This document shows positions 35,563-44,733 of a DNA stretch of 64,000 nt, piece after piece. The notes beneath the pieces were generated by a model that did no database searches, was not told the origin of the DNA, and saw only the letters and a program-made list of their open reading frames with translations. Origin of the DNA: Clostridium sp. DL-VIII (GTDB lineage Bacteria; Bacillota; Clostridia; Clostridiales; Clostridiaceae); contig NZ_CM001240.1 of assembly GCF_000230835.1 (NCBI RefSeq), positions 4,289,779-4,353,778 on the forward strand. Direction: 5' to 3'. Position 1 is the first letter of the stretch. Each line of letters opens with the position of its first letter. The position numbers and the translations under genes were made by a program.

Positions 35563-36402
35563 ACTAATTATCACATCATTTAAAATTTCTAATCTTCTGT
35601 CCTCTTCATTTCCTACTGCATTGTCCTTAAGTGAAAAGCGAAACATATTAGATCCCAGATTTTTAGAAAGCTCACTTACATTGTCTACTTCCTTGTAATC
35701 AAGCTTTATTTTGTCATCATAAATATCAACCACTCTAAATGCATTGATGTCTAAAGTAGCTGCTGTCTGAACAAAATGCCAATTATCTCTTTTACATATC
35801 GAATTAGCATGATTATGACCACAAAAAAATATTCCACGCCCTTTATGCAACGCTAAAATTTTATTTAACTCTTCAATTTGTTCTATATATGAGTTTTCAT
35901 CTTTTGAGAAAGTTGTAGTTCCGTAGACTGGATGATGGGAAAAAATAAGAATTGTCTTACCTGTTGAATGTATGATTTCATTTTTAAGCCACTGAAGCTG
36001 TATCTCATCCATATATCCTGCCCAGCGCTCATGATTTGTTTCAAGAGTTGAATCAATAAAAATCATTATAATATTATCTTCACATATAGAAAAATATCTT
36101 TCTTGCTTTGTAATACTTAAAATATCATTTTTTGATAAGCTATAGCTATCATGATTTCCTAGTACATGAATAAAGTTAACTCCTTTATTTTTCATTGCAC
36201 TGCATACATATTCCAGTTCTTGTTTATTACCATAATTAGTTAGGTCACCCAAAGATATATGATAATCACCTTTAGTTTTTAAAAAGTTATATATCACCTT
36301 TTCATAATACTTATCTCTAATATCAAATATCTGCTTATCTTTCTCCGTATCCATTTCTTCAAGAGATGAATAATGAAAATCTCCTAATATAACAAGCCTC
36401 AT
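35557..36402 (-). CDS. Calcineurin-like metallophosphoesterase
   Basis: 281 aa. All metal-binding motifs are present in order: GDFH (residue 7), GDLTNYG (about 53), GNHD (about 83), SHHP (about 155) and GHNHA (about 195). Probable cytoplasmic phosphodiesterase or phosphatase with unknown substrate. ATG 36402 follows AGGAGG. The annotated stop gives ...LNDVIISS; a displaced reading frame of about 20 residues follows, so the gene may have lost its original C-terminal end. Confidence 0.88.
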   Translation of the reverse strand: MRLVILGDFHYSSLEEMDTEKDKQIFDIRDKYYEKVIYNFLKTKGDYHISLGDLTNYGNKQELEYVCSAMKNKGVNFIHVLGNHDSYSLSKNDILSITKQERYFSICEDNIIMIFIDSTLETNHERWAGYMDEIQLQWLKNEIIHSTGKTILIFSHHPVYGTTTFSKDENSYIEQIEELNKILALHKGRGIFFCGHNHANSICKRDNWHFVQTAATLDINAFRVVDIYDDKIKLDYKEVDNVSELSKNLGSNMFRFSLKDNAVGNEEDRRLEILNDVIISS

Positions 36403-36524
36403 AATATAAATTCCTCCTATCTTATTTCTATTGTCACTATATCACTTCATTATTAACATTTAATTATGCTATTGTTAATTTAAGTGAATTACTTATTAAA
36501 TTGTAAATTTCCTTTTATATTATT

Positions 36525-36587
36525 GGGTATATTCTATGTAACTTTTTTCAAGTTCTGCTATAATAAGTGTTATATGTAACTATACCC
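36525..36587. promoter_or_regulatory. Inverted repeat in the divergent promoter region before the GNAT gene
   Basis: GGGTATA (36525-36531) is inverted as TATACCC (36581-36587), each next to a TATGTAAC copy (a direct repeat). A -10-like GCTATAATAAG lies between. Could be an operator for the acetyltransferase gene. Confidence 0.3.
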
Positions 36588-36632
36588 TAATGAACATATA
36601 TAATTTATGATAAATTTGGAGCGAGATGAGAA

Positions 36633-37169
36633 ATGAAGTATTTCAAAAAATTAATAGGCACGCAGGTCTATTTATCACCTATGAATGTTGAAGATGTTGA
36701 GAGTTACGTTAAATGGTTTAATGATTTTAGTCTTACAGATGGATTAGGAGTTTCATGTAACATTTCATCTTTTGAAAGTGAAAAAGAATGGATCTTACAT
36801 AATTCTAATAAATATCATTTTGCAATAGTTAGTTTAGATAATGATGAATTAATTGGTAATTGTGGAATTCAAGAAATTGATCAATTAAGGCAATGTGCAG
36901 AAGTCGGATTATTTATTGGTAATGAAAAAAATCGTAATAAAGGATATGGAGAAGAAGTACTTAACTTATTACTAGATTATGGATTTAATTATTTAAACCT
37001 AAATAATATAATGTTGAAAGTTTTTTCATTTAATGAAAGAGCAATTAATTGTTATAAAAAAGTTGGGTTTAAGGAAATAGGAAGAAGAAGACAATGCTAT
37101 TATTTGAAAGGAAAATTTTGTGATGAAGTGTATATGGACATATTAAGAGGAGAACGAAAATTTATATAA
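36633..37169 (+). CDS. GNAT family N-acetyltransferase
   Basis: 178 aa RimJ/RimL-like acetyltransferase. It contains the acetyl-CoA loop GLFIGNEKNRNKGYGEEVL and the NERAINCYKKVGFKEIGRRR segment typical of the fold's C-terminal half. ATG 36633 lies behind GGAGCGAG. It is followed within 45 bases by the CBS-domain gene, so the two may be cotranscribed. Substrate unknown. Confidence 0.9.
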   Translation: MKYFKKLIGTQVYLSPMNVEDVESYVKWFNDFSLTDGLGVSCNISSFESEKEWILHNSNKYHFAIVSLDNDELIGNCGIQEIDQLRQCAEVGLFIGNEKNRNKGYGEEVLNLLLDYGFNYLNLNNIMLKVFSFNERAINCYKKVGFKEIGRRRQCYYLKGKFCDEVYMDILRGERKFI

Positions 37170-37214
37170 ATAAAAAGTGAATTTAGTGGGAAATATATTT
37201 TGGGAGGTGATATT

Positions 37215-37646
37215 ATGTTAGTAAAAGATATAATGTCAAAAGATATAGTAAGCTTAAATTCAAAGGATTCTGTTGAAAGAGCTGCTAAAATGATGAAGCA
37301 GTTTGATGTTGGTTCAATACCTGTATGTGATCAGCAAAAATTAGTCGGAATTGTTACAGATAGAGATATTACCTTAAATTCTGTAGCATCCGGAGCAAAC
37401 ACAAGCCAGCAAAAAATATGTGATGTTATGAGTTCTAATCCTGTTACAGGACGCCCTGAAATGGATGTTCATGATGCTGCAAGAATAATGAGTGACGAGC
37501 AGATAAGAAGACTTCCTATTGTAGAAAATAATAATCTTGTAGGAATAGTAGCTCTTGGAGATATTTCAGTTGAACCTAACCTTCAAGATAATGCAGAGAA
37601 TGCACTTAAAAACATCTCACAACCTGGAACAAACAATCACGCGTAA
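37215..37646 (+). CDS. CBS domain pair protein
   Basis: 143 aa from ATG 37215 behind GGGAGGTG. Two CBS motifs: MSKDIVSLNSKDSVERAAKM with IVTDRDITL, then VMSSNPVTGRPEMDVHDAAR with LVGIVALGDIS. Stand-alone CBS pairs bind adenosyl ligands and act as energy or stress sensors. Nothing in the neighbourhood fixes the role. A strong terminator follows. Confidence 0.92.
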   Translation: MLVKDIMSKDIVSLNSKDSVERAAKMMKQFDVGSIPVCDQQKLVGIVTDRDITLNSVASGANTSQQKICDVMSSNPVTGRPEMDVHDAARIMSDEQIRRLPIVENNNLVGIVALGDISVEPNLQDNAENALKNISQPGTNNHA

Positions 37647-37690
37647 TTCTCAGTTAATTTAATCTGCTGAGAAAACTGCAAAAAACTCAT

Positions 37691-37739
37691 AAAACCATGC
37701 ATTACAAAAGTATAAACACTTTTTCATGCATGGTTTTTT
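37691..37739 (+). terminator. Terminator after the CBS gene
   Basis: AAAACCATGCAT (37691-37702) pairs with ATGCATGGTTTT (37725-37736), followed by T-rich sequence. Confidence 0.9.
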
Positions 37740-37814
37740 ATTTATGAAAATTTTTAATTTTTAATTTTCTTAAAATGCTATTTTATTATATTAGTTAAAT
37801 TATTACCAAAAAAA

Positions 37815-38927
37815 TTATTCAAATTGATCTCCATATCCTGCCATTAACAATTTAACAACAACATTGTAACTTCTGATACCATCTTCCTGGCCGCCCGCTT
37901 TTAGTATCTTATCATATACATTGTCGTATAAATCTGATATTCCACCTCTATAGCTATCCCAAAATAAGGCTTCATTTTTTAGCTCCAGCTTCACATTGTC
38001 AGAAAGCTCACCATTTATTTTTTTGAAAGCATCTAAGTTAGAATAATATAAATCACTCATGCAATAAGAATATGCCATAAAATACCCACTATATTGATAT
38101 TCGTAACTATTTGAATTAATACATGCGAGAAAGCTTATATAATTTGCTTCATATTCATTTATAAATCCTTTTACATGACTTAATTCATGGCAAATAGTAC
38201 TTGGAATATCGACTTGTGGCATATCATTATTATAGTTAGCTTCAAGAGTAAAATTTGTCTCTCCTTCTAATAGTTGATAAGACATTACCTTAGAAAAAAT
38301 ATATGGCTTAGGAATAGGATAATAGCCTTGAAGAAACGAGTAAGTCTTACCCAAATTTTTCATATTATCTCTTCCTTCCTGCCTTACATTAGTATCCAAT
38401 TTTAAAAATCCATTTTGATCCTTTTGTATCTTTCCATCTAATTCATTAAGCTTATCTTTAAAACGTTCGCAAATCTCAATAAGCCTTTCTTCGTCTGAAT
38501 TATTACTAACCTTCAAATTTGTTAAAGTAACAAAATCCGTTCTAAAAGAGTTAACACCTAAAGCTATCATATTTAAAAACAAAAAAACTGATACATAGAT
38601 CAGAAAATTACTCGTTGCTCTTATAATAATTTTCTTAAACGAAAGTTTTTTAGTTATGCCAAGATAAATATACCTTATTAATCTAACTAATATAAATATT
38701 GAAAAACCATATAGTATTATCTCATATACTGAAAAGGGAATTAGCGAAAATCCTCTTGGAATAGTATTAAGTACTATTATATAGATATATTTATAGTACA
38801 AATCTGAAAATTTATCTATATATCTTGCCATAATAAATAATGCAGCACTGACTAAAAATAATACTACACTTATTTTTAACTTTCTTTTATTAGATAAAAT
38901 TTCTCTTGTTTCAGTTAAATTATTCAT
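37815..38927 (-). CDS. DUF3810 membrane metalloprotease-like protein
   Basis: 370 aa. Three N-terminal membrane helices lie within residues 15-125, followed by a domain with a zinc-protease HExxH motif (STICHELSHVKGF, near residue 243) and a following EYEANYISF that could supply the third ligand. This is the DUF3810 layout. A membrane-bound peptidase role is likely, substrate unknown. ATG 38927; single gene between convergent or unrelated neighbours. Confidence 0.85.
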   Translation of the reverse strand: MNNLTETREILSNKRKLKISVVLFLVSAALFIMARYIDKFSDLYYKYIYIIVLNTIPRGFSLIPFSVYEIILYGFSIFILVRLIRYIYLGITKKLSFKKIIIRATSNFLIYVSVFLFLNMIALGVNSFRTDFVTLTNLKVSNNSDEERLIEICERFKDKLNELDGKIQKDQNGFLKLDTNVRQEGRDNMKNLGKTYSFLQGYYPIPKPYIFSKVMSYQLLEGETNFTLEANYNNDMPQVDIPSTICHELSHVKGFINEYEANYISFLACINSNSYEYQYSGYFMAYSYCMSDLYYSNLDAFKKINGELSDNVKLELKNEALFWDSYRGGISDLYDNVYDKILKAGGQEDGIRSYNVVVKLLMAGYGDQFE

Positions 38928-39014
38928 TTTCTTCTAGCCTTTCATACCGTAATCATCCATTTAAAACTTTCATGTATACTTTATATTATACCAATTATTA
39001 AAAGCATTTTTTTA

Positions 39015-39623
39015 TTAAACTATCTTACTGCCATGTATTTCATCCGCACCTGTATACTCCAACAGAAAATCTCTGTTTTCCTTATTTACACCTTTTCCTG
39101 GCATAATTGAAATTCTTGCATCAGCATAATCAACTAACTCTTTTAAGGTATCTTTACCAGACATAGCATCTTTAGCTCCACCTTTTGTAAGTATTCTATC
39201 TACACCAAGCCCTATTAATTCATCAACTGCTGCAAACTTATCTTCTACTTCATCAAATGCCATATGAAAAGTTATGCTCATAGGTTTAGCCAATTGTACT
39301 AATTCCTTAATAAGTCTTTTATCTACCCTACAATTTTTTATTGCTCCAATCACCACTCCATAAGCTCCAAGCTTTTTACACATTTCTATATCATATTTCA
39401 TTATTTCTGCTTCATCTTCTGTATATACGAATTTTCCTCCACGCGGCCTTATAATAACCATTACAGGAATATTTAATTTCTCTATAGTCTTTTTAATTGT
39501 TCCGAAGCTTGGAGTAGTTCCATCCTCTAACAAATTATCACATAACTCTATTCTATCTGCTCCTTTATGAGCAGCTGAAACAGCATCCTCATAATTTCCA
39601 ACACACATTTCCAATATGGCCAT
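39015..39623 (-). CDS. cutC: CutC family protein
   Basis: 202 aa TIM-barrel protein. Family signatures: GADRIELCDNLLEDGTTPSF, MVIIRPRGGKFVYT, ITFHMAFDEV, LTKGGAKDA and IMPGKGVNKEN. CutC was linked to copper homeostasis in E. coli, although its exact function is unsettled. ATG 39623 follows GGAGGT. Slightly short at the C terminus (ends in ADEIHGSKIV, the conserved histidine-serine end), so it is complete. Confidence 0.93.
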   Translation of the reverse strand: MAILEMCVGNYEDAVSAAHKGADRIELCDNLLEDGTTPSFGTIKKTIEKLNIPVMVIIRPRGGKFVYTEDEAEIMKYDIEMCKKLGAYGVVIGAIKNCRVDKRLIKELVQLAKPMSITFHMAFDEVEDKFAAVDELIGLGVDRILTKGGAKDAMSGKDTLKELVDYADARISIMPGKGVNKENRDFLLEYTGADEIHGSKIV

Positions 39624-39768
39624 ATTTATTTGTACCTCCAGTATTATTCCTTTAATTGATAGTAAATTTTATATTAATTATTGTCTATTTTTTAGTTATT
39701 TAACTGCTTTTCTCGTAGAAATTAATTTCTCTTCTGTCTCTTTATTAAATCTCATTTTGTCTTTACAT

Positions 39769-39984
39769 TTATTTTATATTAAAATAAAATTTTTTGCCAC
39801 CATCTATATACTTAAGCATATGAACATAGTTTTCTGCAACACGTGCTACAACATTTGTCCTATGATCCGCCTTCTGATTAGTTTTTAATATCTGCAATTC
39901 TCCCATATACCTCATGTATTCTTCATTGCATATGTGAAGAGTTAAAAAACACAACTGCCCCTGCAATGAATGATTTTTTTTCAA
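39769..39984 (-). CDS. Doubtful 71-codon ORF
   Basis: Starts with TTG 39984 without a ribosome site. The product (CNEEYMRYMGELQILKTNQ, VVARVAENYVHMLKYIDGG) has a protein-like composition but no recognised family. It abuts a decayed regulator fragment on the other strand, so this whole stretch may be gene debris. Confidence 0.3.
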   Translation of the reverse strand: MKKNHSLQGQLCFLTLHICNEEYMRYMGELQILKTNQKADHRTNVVARVAENYVHMLKYIDGGKKFYFNIK

Positions 39985-40004
39985 TTATACTTGAAGGGCA
40001 AAAG

Positions 40005-40163
40005 CAATGAATTATTAGAGAAATGAATTTGATGATGTGTTGTCAGATAGCTACTGGGTTGATTATATCTGTTATTAAAGGCCATTTAAATAATAAGTAT
40101 CCATTAGGAGAATTAGAAATAAAACAAACTATAGAAGCCTGCTGGAGAGCTATAAAAATTTAA
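40005..40163 (+). pseudogene. Frameshifted C-terminal remnant of a TetR-type regulator
   Basis: One frame gives RNEFDDVLSDSYWVDYI, and the neighbouring frame gives IATGLIISVIKGHLNN, then EIKQTIEACWRAIKI to TAA at 40163. Together they resemble the last helices of TetR family proteins, split by a frameshift. There is no start with a ribosome site and no DNA-binding part. Confidence 0.45.
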
Positions 40164-40198
40164 CTAAAGACTTTTATGCAAACATATTATATGGAACG

Positions 40199-40247
40199 AA
40201 AAAGGTTAAAGGTTTAGTATTCTTATACTGAGGCTTTAACCTTTTCA
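40199..40247. terminator. Bidirectional terminator
   Basis: AAAAGGTTAAAG (40200-40211) pairs with CTTTAACCTTTT (40234-40245), with T-rich sequence on both outer sides. It ends the exopolysaccharide operon on the minus strand. Confidence 0.8.
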
Positions 40248-40328
40248 TTTGTATAACTTTTAATTTATTATTATTTTCAACGTTCTCATTTACTATTCTA
40301 GCATACTAAATAAAAATTCTAATTTTAT

Positions 40329-42437
40329 TTATTTCTTTTTCCTATTCTTCATAAAATACAATGCTGCAGCACTTACTGCAAATACTAAAAATAATCCTGT
40401 AATTATAAGCAATGCTTTAGCATTACCACTTAAAGCTTCAATTTTTTCATAAGCAGGCTTTGAAGTTTCTTTTTTCATTTTATATGTTTTAATATCACCA
40501 TTTTGATCTATTATTACACAATCTCCATTAAGTTTTGAAAGCATTTCAGTTGAACTTAAATAAGTTAATGAATCTTTTAATATTTCGCTATCTGGTGATG
40601 TTAATACAAGCATAGCTTTTTGACTATCAAACTTAGATATATCAAATTGAAAATCAGCAATTTTTGAGCTAAAAGGATCTGTTAACTCCAGTTTTTCATT
40701 TGATAAAAGTTTAGAGTTATTTTCATCATATTTAAACCATAGCTGATCATTTATAGCTGTAATCAAATTGTTTGTTTGAGGAGTTCCATAAATAATTATA
40801 TTTTTCTTTTTATCGTTATCAGTTATATTAGAGCTTCTAACGACCTTAAAGTCTCCATTGTTATACGAAATGTCTTTTCCTAAGTACCCTACAACTTTTC
40901 CTAAAGAATTTATTTCCTCAGAGCTTAACTTATCGGGTACAATCATTGCTGTATCATTAAACATTCCATCTTTCACAAATGGAGCACCGTAACTAGAAAA
41001 ATAATATTCATTTATACTGTTATTCCCAATATATAAATAGGAATCTCCTGTTACTAAAGCCCAAGGAGTTTCTTCCTCTCTTTTTTCACAATAAGTATTT
41101 TTTTGTTCTAAGTCAAAAGCAACTTTTATATCTAAATAATTTGTATTACTAACATCACTCGGCAAATTTAATTCTATCTCATCCTGTGAACATTTAGCTT
41201 CTTCTAACTTTTTACTACCTATTGGTGTATTATTTATATAAATAGTAACTAAAGATTTATCAAAATCAAGATTATCAGAGTATCTCATGAATAGCTTAAT
41301 CTTATCACTTTGAGAAAAAATTCTATTTTTAGGAATGCTATAACTTATAGTCGATTCTCTTCTAAAAGGACCTGCTAATTGTATTTCATTGATTCCCATG
41401 TCTTTAAAAGTGACTTTTCCACTTGTATTAGTATCTGGCATAGTTTCTACTTTTAAATCACCAGTTACATTATAGGTATCACTATTTAGTTGAAATACTA
41501 AATCGCTATTTTGTAAGGTTTTGATTCCTTTTATTAAATTATCATCATTATCACATAAAATTACCATAGTTTTAACATTTTCATTTTTTGAATATGATGA
41601 ATTTAATACCTTTATAAGACAATTACTATTTTCATTGCCTTGCATATTAAATTCATTTTGAAAGCTATTATAGCCTCCAATATAAATACTATTTGTGTTC
41701 TCTTTTTTGGCAAAATCACTGTATTTTAATATACTTATTTTATTTTTATATGTATCATTTAACTTTTCTAAATATGAATTTAAAATAAATGCTGCACTTA
41801 ACTCTCCATCACTATAATTATCAGGGATTATAATTGATAAATCATCTGAATCATAAGTGTTATCTTGATTTTTTAAAAATGGATATGGAAAATTAGATAT
41901 TTTATTATCAGAAATAATATTATTAAATGTTGCTTTTACATTGCTGCTCTTTTTTATTACAAACCAATTAGCAAGATTAACATCATCTTTACAAGCTTCA
42001 TCGGAAGGCCTTAAATATGTCTCTACTTTTAACTCATTTGAGCCGCTTTTTAAAATATTATCAGGTATAGAAACATTTATTTTTTGTTCTTCTGAATCAT
42101 TTTTATATATTATTTTTTGCGAATAAAAAGGTGTTCCATTAACTGATAATTTTATGTATGCTTCTTGATCTGCAACAATTAATTGATTTATGCCAAAATT
42201 AATTTCTGCCGTTACTTTTGTATTTTTCCACCACTCATCTATATCAAAATAAGTACTATGGCTTGAAAATGCTCCGCTAAAAACTACATCATTATTAAAA
42301 TTATAAGTCTTACTGCTTGCATTCTGCTCCGCTATATTGTTTCCTTTGGGTGCTGCTGAAACTCCTACTATTATATTTAAAGAAAAGACTATTACTAAGA
42401 GTAAAATATTCATAGTATTTATAATAATTTTTTTCAC
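40329..42437 (-). CDS. BcsB/YdaN-like exopolysaccharide synthase subunit
   Basis: 702 aa, within one residue of the length of B. subtilis YdaN. Signal peptide at the N terminus (MNILLLVIVFSLNIIVG), long extracytoplasmic region with two BcsB-like jelly-roll/flavodoxin-like repeats (YFDIDEWWKNTKVTAEINFG; FQFDISKF) and a single C-terminal membrane helix (ALLIITGLFLVFAVSAAALY) followed by KNRKKK. In cellulose-type synthases this subunit clamps the glycosyltransferase and guides the polymer out. Last gene of the five-gene operon, 11 bases after the glycosyltransferase. Confidence 0.85.
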   Translation of the reverse strand: MKKIIINTMNILLLVIVFSLNIIVGVSAAPKGNNIAEQNASSKTYNFNNDVVFSGAFSSHSTYFDIDEWWKNTKVTAEINFGINQLIVADQEAYIKLSVNGTPFYSQKIIYKNDSEEQKINVSIPDNILKSGSNELKVETYLRPSDEACKDDVNLANWFVIKKSSNVKATFNNIISDNKISNFPYPFLKNQDNTYDSDDLSIIIPDNYSDGELSAAFILNSYLEKLNDTYKNKISILKYSDFAKKENTNSIYIGGYNSFQNEFNMQGNENSNCLIKVLNSSYSKNENVKTMVILCDNDDNLIKGIKTLQNSDLVFQLNSDTYNVTGDLKVETMPDTNTSGKVTFKDMGINEIQLAGPFRRESTISYSIPKNRIFSQSDKIKLFMRYSDNLDFDKSLVTIYINNTPIGSKKLEEAKCSQDEIELNLPSDVSNTNYLDIKVAFDLEQKNTYCEKREEETPWALVTGDSYLYIGNNSINEYYFSSYGAPFVKDGMFNDTAMIVPDKLSSEEINSLGKVVGYLGKDISYNNGDFKVVRSSNITDNDKKKNIIIYGTPQTNNLITAINDQLWFKYDENNSKLLSNEKLELTDPFSSKIADFQFDISKFDSQKAMLVLTSPDSEILKDSLTYLSSTEMLSKLNGDCVIIDQNGDIKTYKMKKETSKPAYEKIEALSGNAKALLIITGLFLVFAVSAAALYFMKNRKKK

Positions 42438-42448
42438 TGTATTCCCCC

Positions 42449-43702
42449 CTATGAAAATCTTTCTGTCTTATACCATTTTGTTTCTCTTCTAAAAACAATA
42501 TCCCTCAAATAATTATAAAATCCAGCTACAGATACTATAGCCCACATTTTGCAATAAGTGAAATAGCTTAATAGTATAATTAACACGTTCTTAAAATTTA
42601 ATTCTCCCTTTTCGGTCGAAATTGCTACCATTACAGATAAGATAAAAACCAATAATGCCATAAGCCATAAAATTGCTTGATATCCTCCAATATGTATTTG
42701 AACTAAATTCATTCCACCAAGTATAAATATAGTATCTGATATTACGCTTGCAGATAAAAAGAAAAAATAAACTAAAGTGTAATATAATATATCAAATCGC
42801 GTAACGTCAGCTTTTCCACTGAATAAATATTTCAAATTTTTTATTACTACATATATATTTCCTTTTACCCATCTGTTTCTCTGCCTGAACCATACTTTAA
42901 CCGTTTGAGGTTCCTGTTCATAAGTTACGGCAAGAGGCATAAATTTTATTTTATACCCCATTCTATAAATTCTAAAGCTCACCTCTGTATCTTCTGTTAT
43001 AGCCTTAGTATCCCAGCCACCCATTTCTTCCATTATTTCTCTTCTTACAACAAAATTAGTTCCTGGGATGGTGCATAATTTAAGCAAATTCCATCTTCCT
43101 GCCTGCGCCATCCACTGATATGTAAGAGTTTCTATATTGATAAAATTAGTTAACAAATTTCTTTCTTTATTTCTGCATCTAAATTTTCCAATTACTGCTC
43201 CGAGGCCTTTATCCTTCATTAAAGTTTGTACTAGATATTTTAAGGCTTTCTTATCTGGAGTGTTATCTGCATCATACACAGCTAACACTCTACCTTTACT
43301 TTTTCCAAGTCCAATATTTAAGGCATTAGATTTTCCTTTTCCTCCAACTATATTATCAGTGTTTATTACTATTAAATTTCTTTCTTTATGAACCTTTTGC
43401 ATCTCCTGTAAAATTTCTGCTGAATTATCACTGGAATTATCATTGACTACTATTATTTCATATTTATCCTTTGGATAATCTAATTCTAATAATGAAATCA
43501 CCGTCTTTCTAATAACCACGCCTTCATTATGAGCTGGAACTAATATGGATACAAAAGGATATTCCTCCAATTGTTCATCCATTTTTTCTTTGTTTATTTT
43601 CGAATAATACACATATCCAGATATGACTAATACTACATTCATAAATACTGTTATCCATATTATTATTAAAGAATACATAACTAAATAATCTACAATACTC
43701 AT
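42449..43702 (-). CDS. Processive family 2 glycosyltransferase, YdaM/BcsA-like
   Basis: 417 aa. N-terminal helix, cytoplasmic GT-A domain and C-terminal membrane helices. Catalytic residues: VPAHNEG, DNSSDNSAE, DADNTPD (DXD-like), the base in TEDTEVSFR and QRNRW (the QxxRW of processive synthases). There is no PilZ domain, unlike BcsA, so c-di-GMP control must come from another subunit; the GGDEF-like protein in this operon is the obvious candidate. It polymerises an exopolysaccharide whose sugar cannot be read. Length matches YdaM. Confidence 0.9.
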   Translation of the reverse strand: MSIVDYLVMYSLIIIWITVFMNVVLVISGYVYYSKINKEKMDEQLEEYPFVSILVPAHNEGVVIRKTVISLLELDYPKDKYEIIVVNDNSSDNSAEILQEMQKVHKERNLIVINTDNIVGGKGKSNALNIGLGKSKGRVLAVYDADNTPDKKALKYLVQTLMKDKGLGAVIGKFRCRNKERNLLTNFINIETLTYQWMAQAGRWNLLKLCTIPGTNFVVRREIMEEMGGWDTKAITEDTEVSFRIYRMGYKIKFMPLAVTYEQEPQTVKVWFRQRNRWVKGNIYVVIKNLKYLFSGKADVTRFDILYYTLVYFFFLSASVISDTIFILGGMNLVQIHIGGYQAILWLMALLVFILSVMVAISTEKGELNFKNVLIILLSYFTYCKMWAIVSVAGFYNYLRDIVFRRETKWYKTERFS

Positions 43703-43707
43703 ATCTT

Positions 43708-44733
43708 TTATTTAAAAAACCTTTTCCTTTCGATTTTTCTGCTGAATAACAATATTATTAAAAATATTAATATTGCTACTATGCTTAATATTTCTAAACT
43801 CTTATTAGACGATGTCAAATCCTTTTTAACTGTATTTTCTTCTTTGTTTTCTCCTTTATTAAATGCACTTTCATATTCTTCTGCATTAATAAATCTAACT
43901 TGAGTTACATCTTTATCATTAAAATAAATTCCTTTTGAATTGCTTTTTACTTCATTAGTAAATTTCATATAAGAGCTTAATTTATAATTTGTAGTAAGAA
44001 CAATTTCTTTACTAAGAATTTTATCTACATTGTTTTTAAATTCCTCAAAGGAACAGTCACTCTCTACACACAATGCGCTTTTCTCTGATATATTAGCTTG
44101 ATTATTCTTAATATAGTCGTCCAAACTGATTTTTTGAATAATATTATTATAAGATTTATTATTATAACTATTTAAATTAAAATTAGTATTATCATCAGAA
44201 TTCAAAAACAAAGTATCTGTACAGTTTAGGACGTTTTTTAAATCTTCATTATAAAGTAATGACTCATCAATACTCATACCTACTGGATACACCCAATAAT
44301 TAGTGTAATTATCAAAAGCCGCTTTAATCTTATTATTAATTAGCTGCTCATCTATTGTTTCACCATTTGCACCTTTATTGTTTATTATGGGGAACTTCAA
44401 TATTACTTTTCCTCCACTTGCTTGTGCATATCTTAAACATTCTGCAAATCTTCCCATTGCTTTTAAATCTTCGTTTATAAATACTGGTGATGCTTCTATA
44501 AAAAACTTAATTCCATTGTTTTTCAAATAATCTACTTCATCTATTAAATTGTATAAATCATTAAAAGGTGTAACATCATCAAGATAGAAATAAATTTCAC
44601 TTTTTGCTTGTGAGCTCTCATTATTAGTTTCCAAAGCATTGATTCTGGTACCTTCAATCAAAAAATTTATAGTAATAAAACAAATGAAAATTATTATTGT
44701 CTTACATATAATGCTTTTATTCTTGTATATCAT
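43708..44733 (-). CDS. DUF2334/YdaL-like secreted polysaccharide-modifying protein
   Basis: 341 aa. N-terminal signal or anchor (IICKTIIIFICFITINFLI), a deacetylase-like barrel beginning IYFYLDDVTPFNDLYNLIDE and ...GIKFFIEASPVF, and a C-terminal membrane helix (ILSIVAILIFLIILLF) plus a basic tail. It resembles the DUF2334 proteins (YdaL) of Gram-positive exopolysaccharide operons but is shorter (YdaL about 570 aa). The usual metal-binding His residues of polysaccharide deacetylases are not obvious, so activity is uncertain. It overlaps the GGDEF-like gene upstream by 17 bases. Confidence 0.7.
   Translation of the reverse strand: MIYKNKSIICKTIIIFICFITINFLIEGTRINALETNNESSQAKSEIYFYLDDVTPFNDLYNLIDEVDYLKNNGIKFFIEASPVFINEDLKAMGRFAECLRYAQASGGKVILKFPIINNKGANGETIDEQLINNKIKAAFDNYTNYWVYPVGMSIDESLLYNEDLKNVLNCTDTLFLNSDDNTNFNLNSYNNKSYNNIIQKISLDDYIKNNQANISEKSALCVESDCSFEEFKNNVDKILSKEIVLTTNYKLSSYMKFTNEVKSNSKGIYFNDKDVTQVRFINAEEYESAFNKGENKEENTVKKDLTSSNKSLEILSIVAILIFLIILLFSRKIERKRFFK

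Noticed and set aside
42310..42498. 62-codon minus-strand ORF across the glycosyltransferase/BcsB-like junction
   Set aside because: Out-of-frame shadow of two real genes with no ribosome site.
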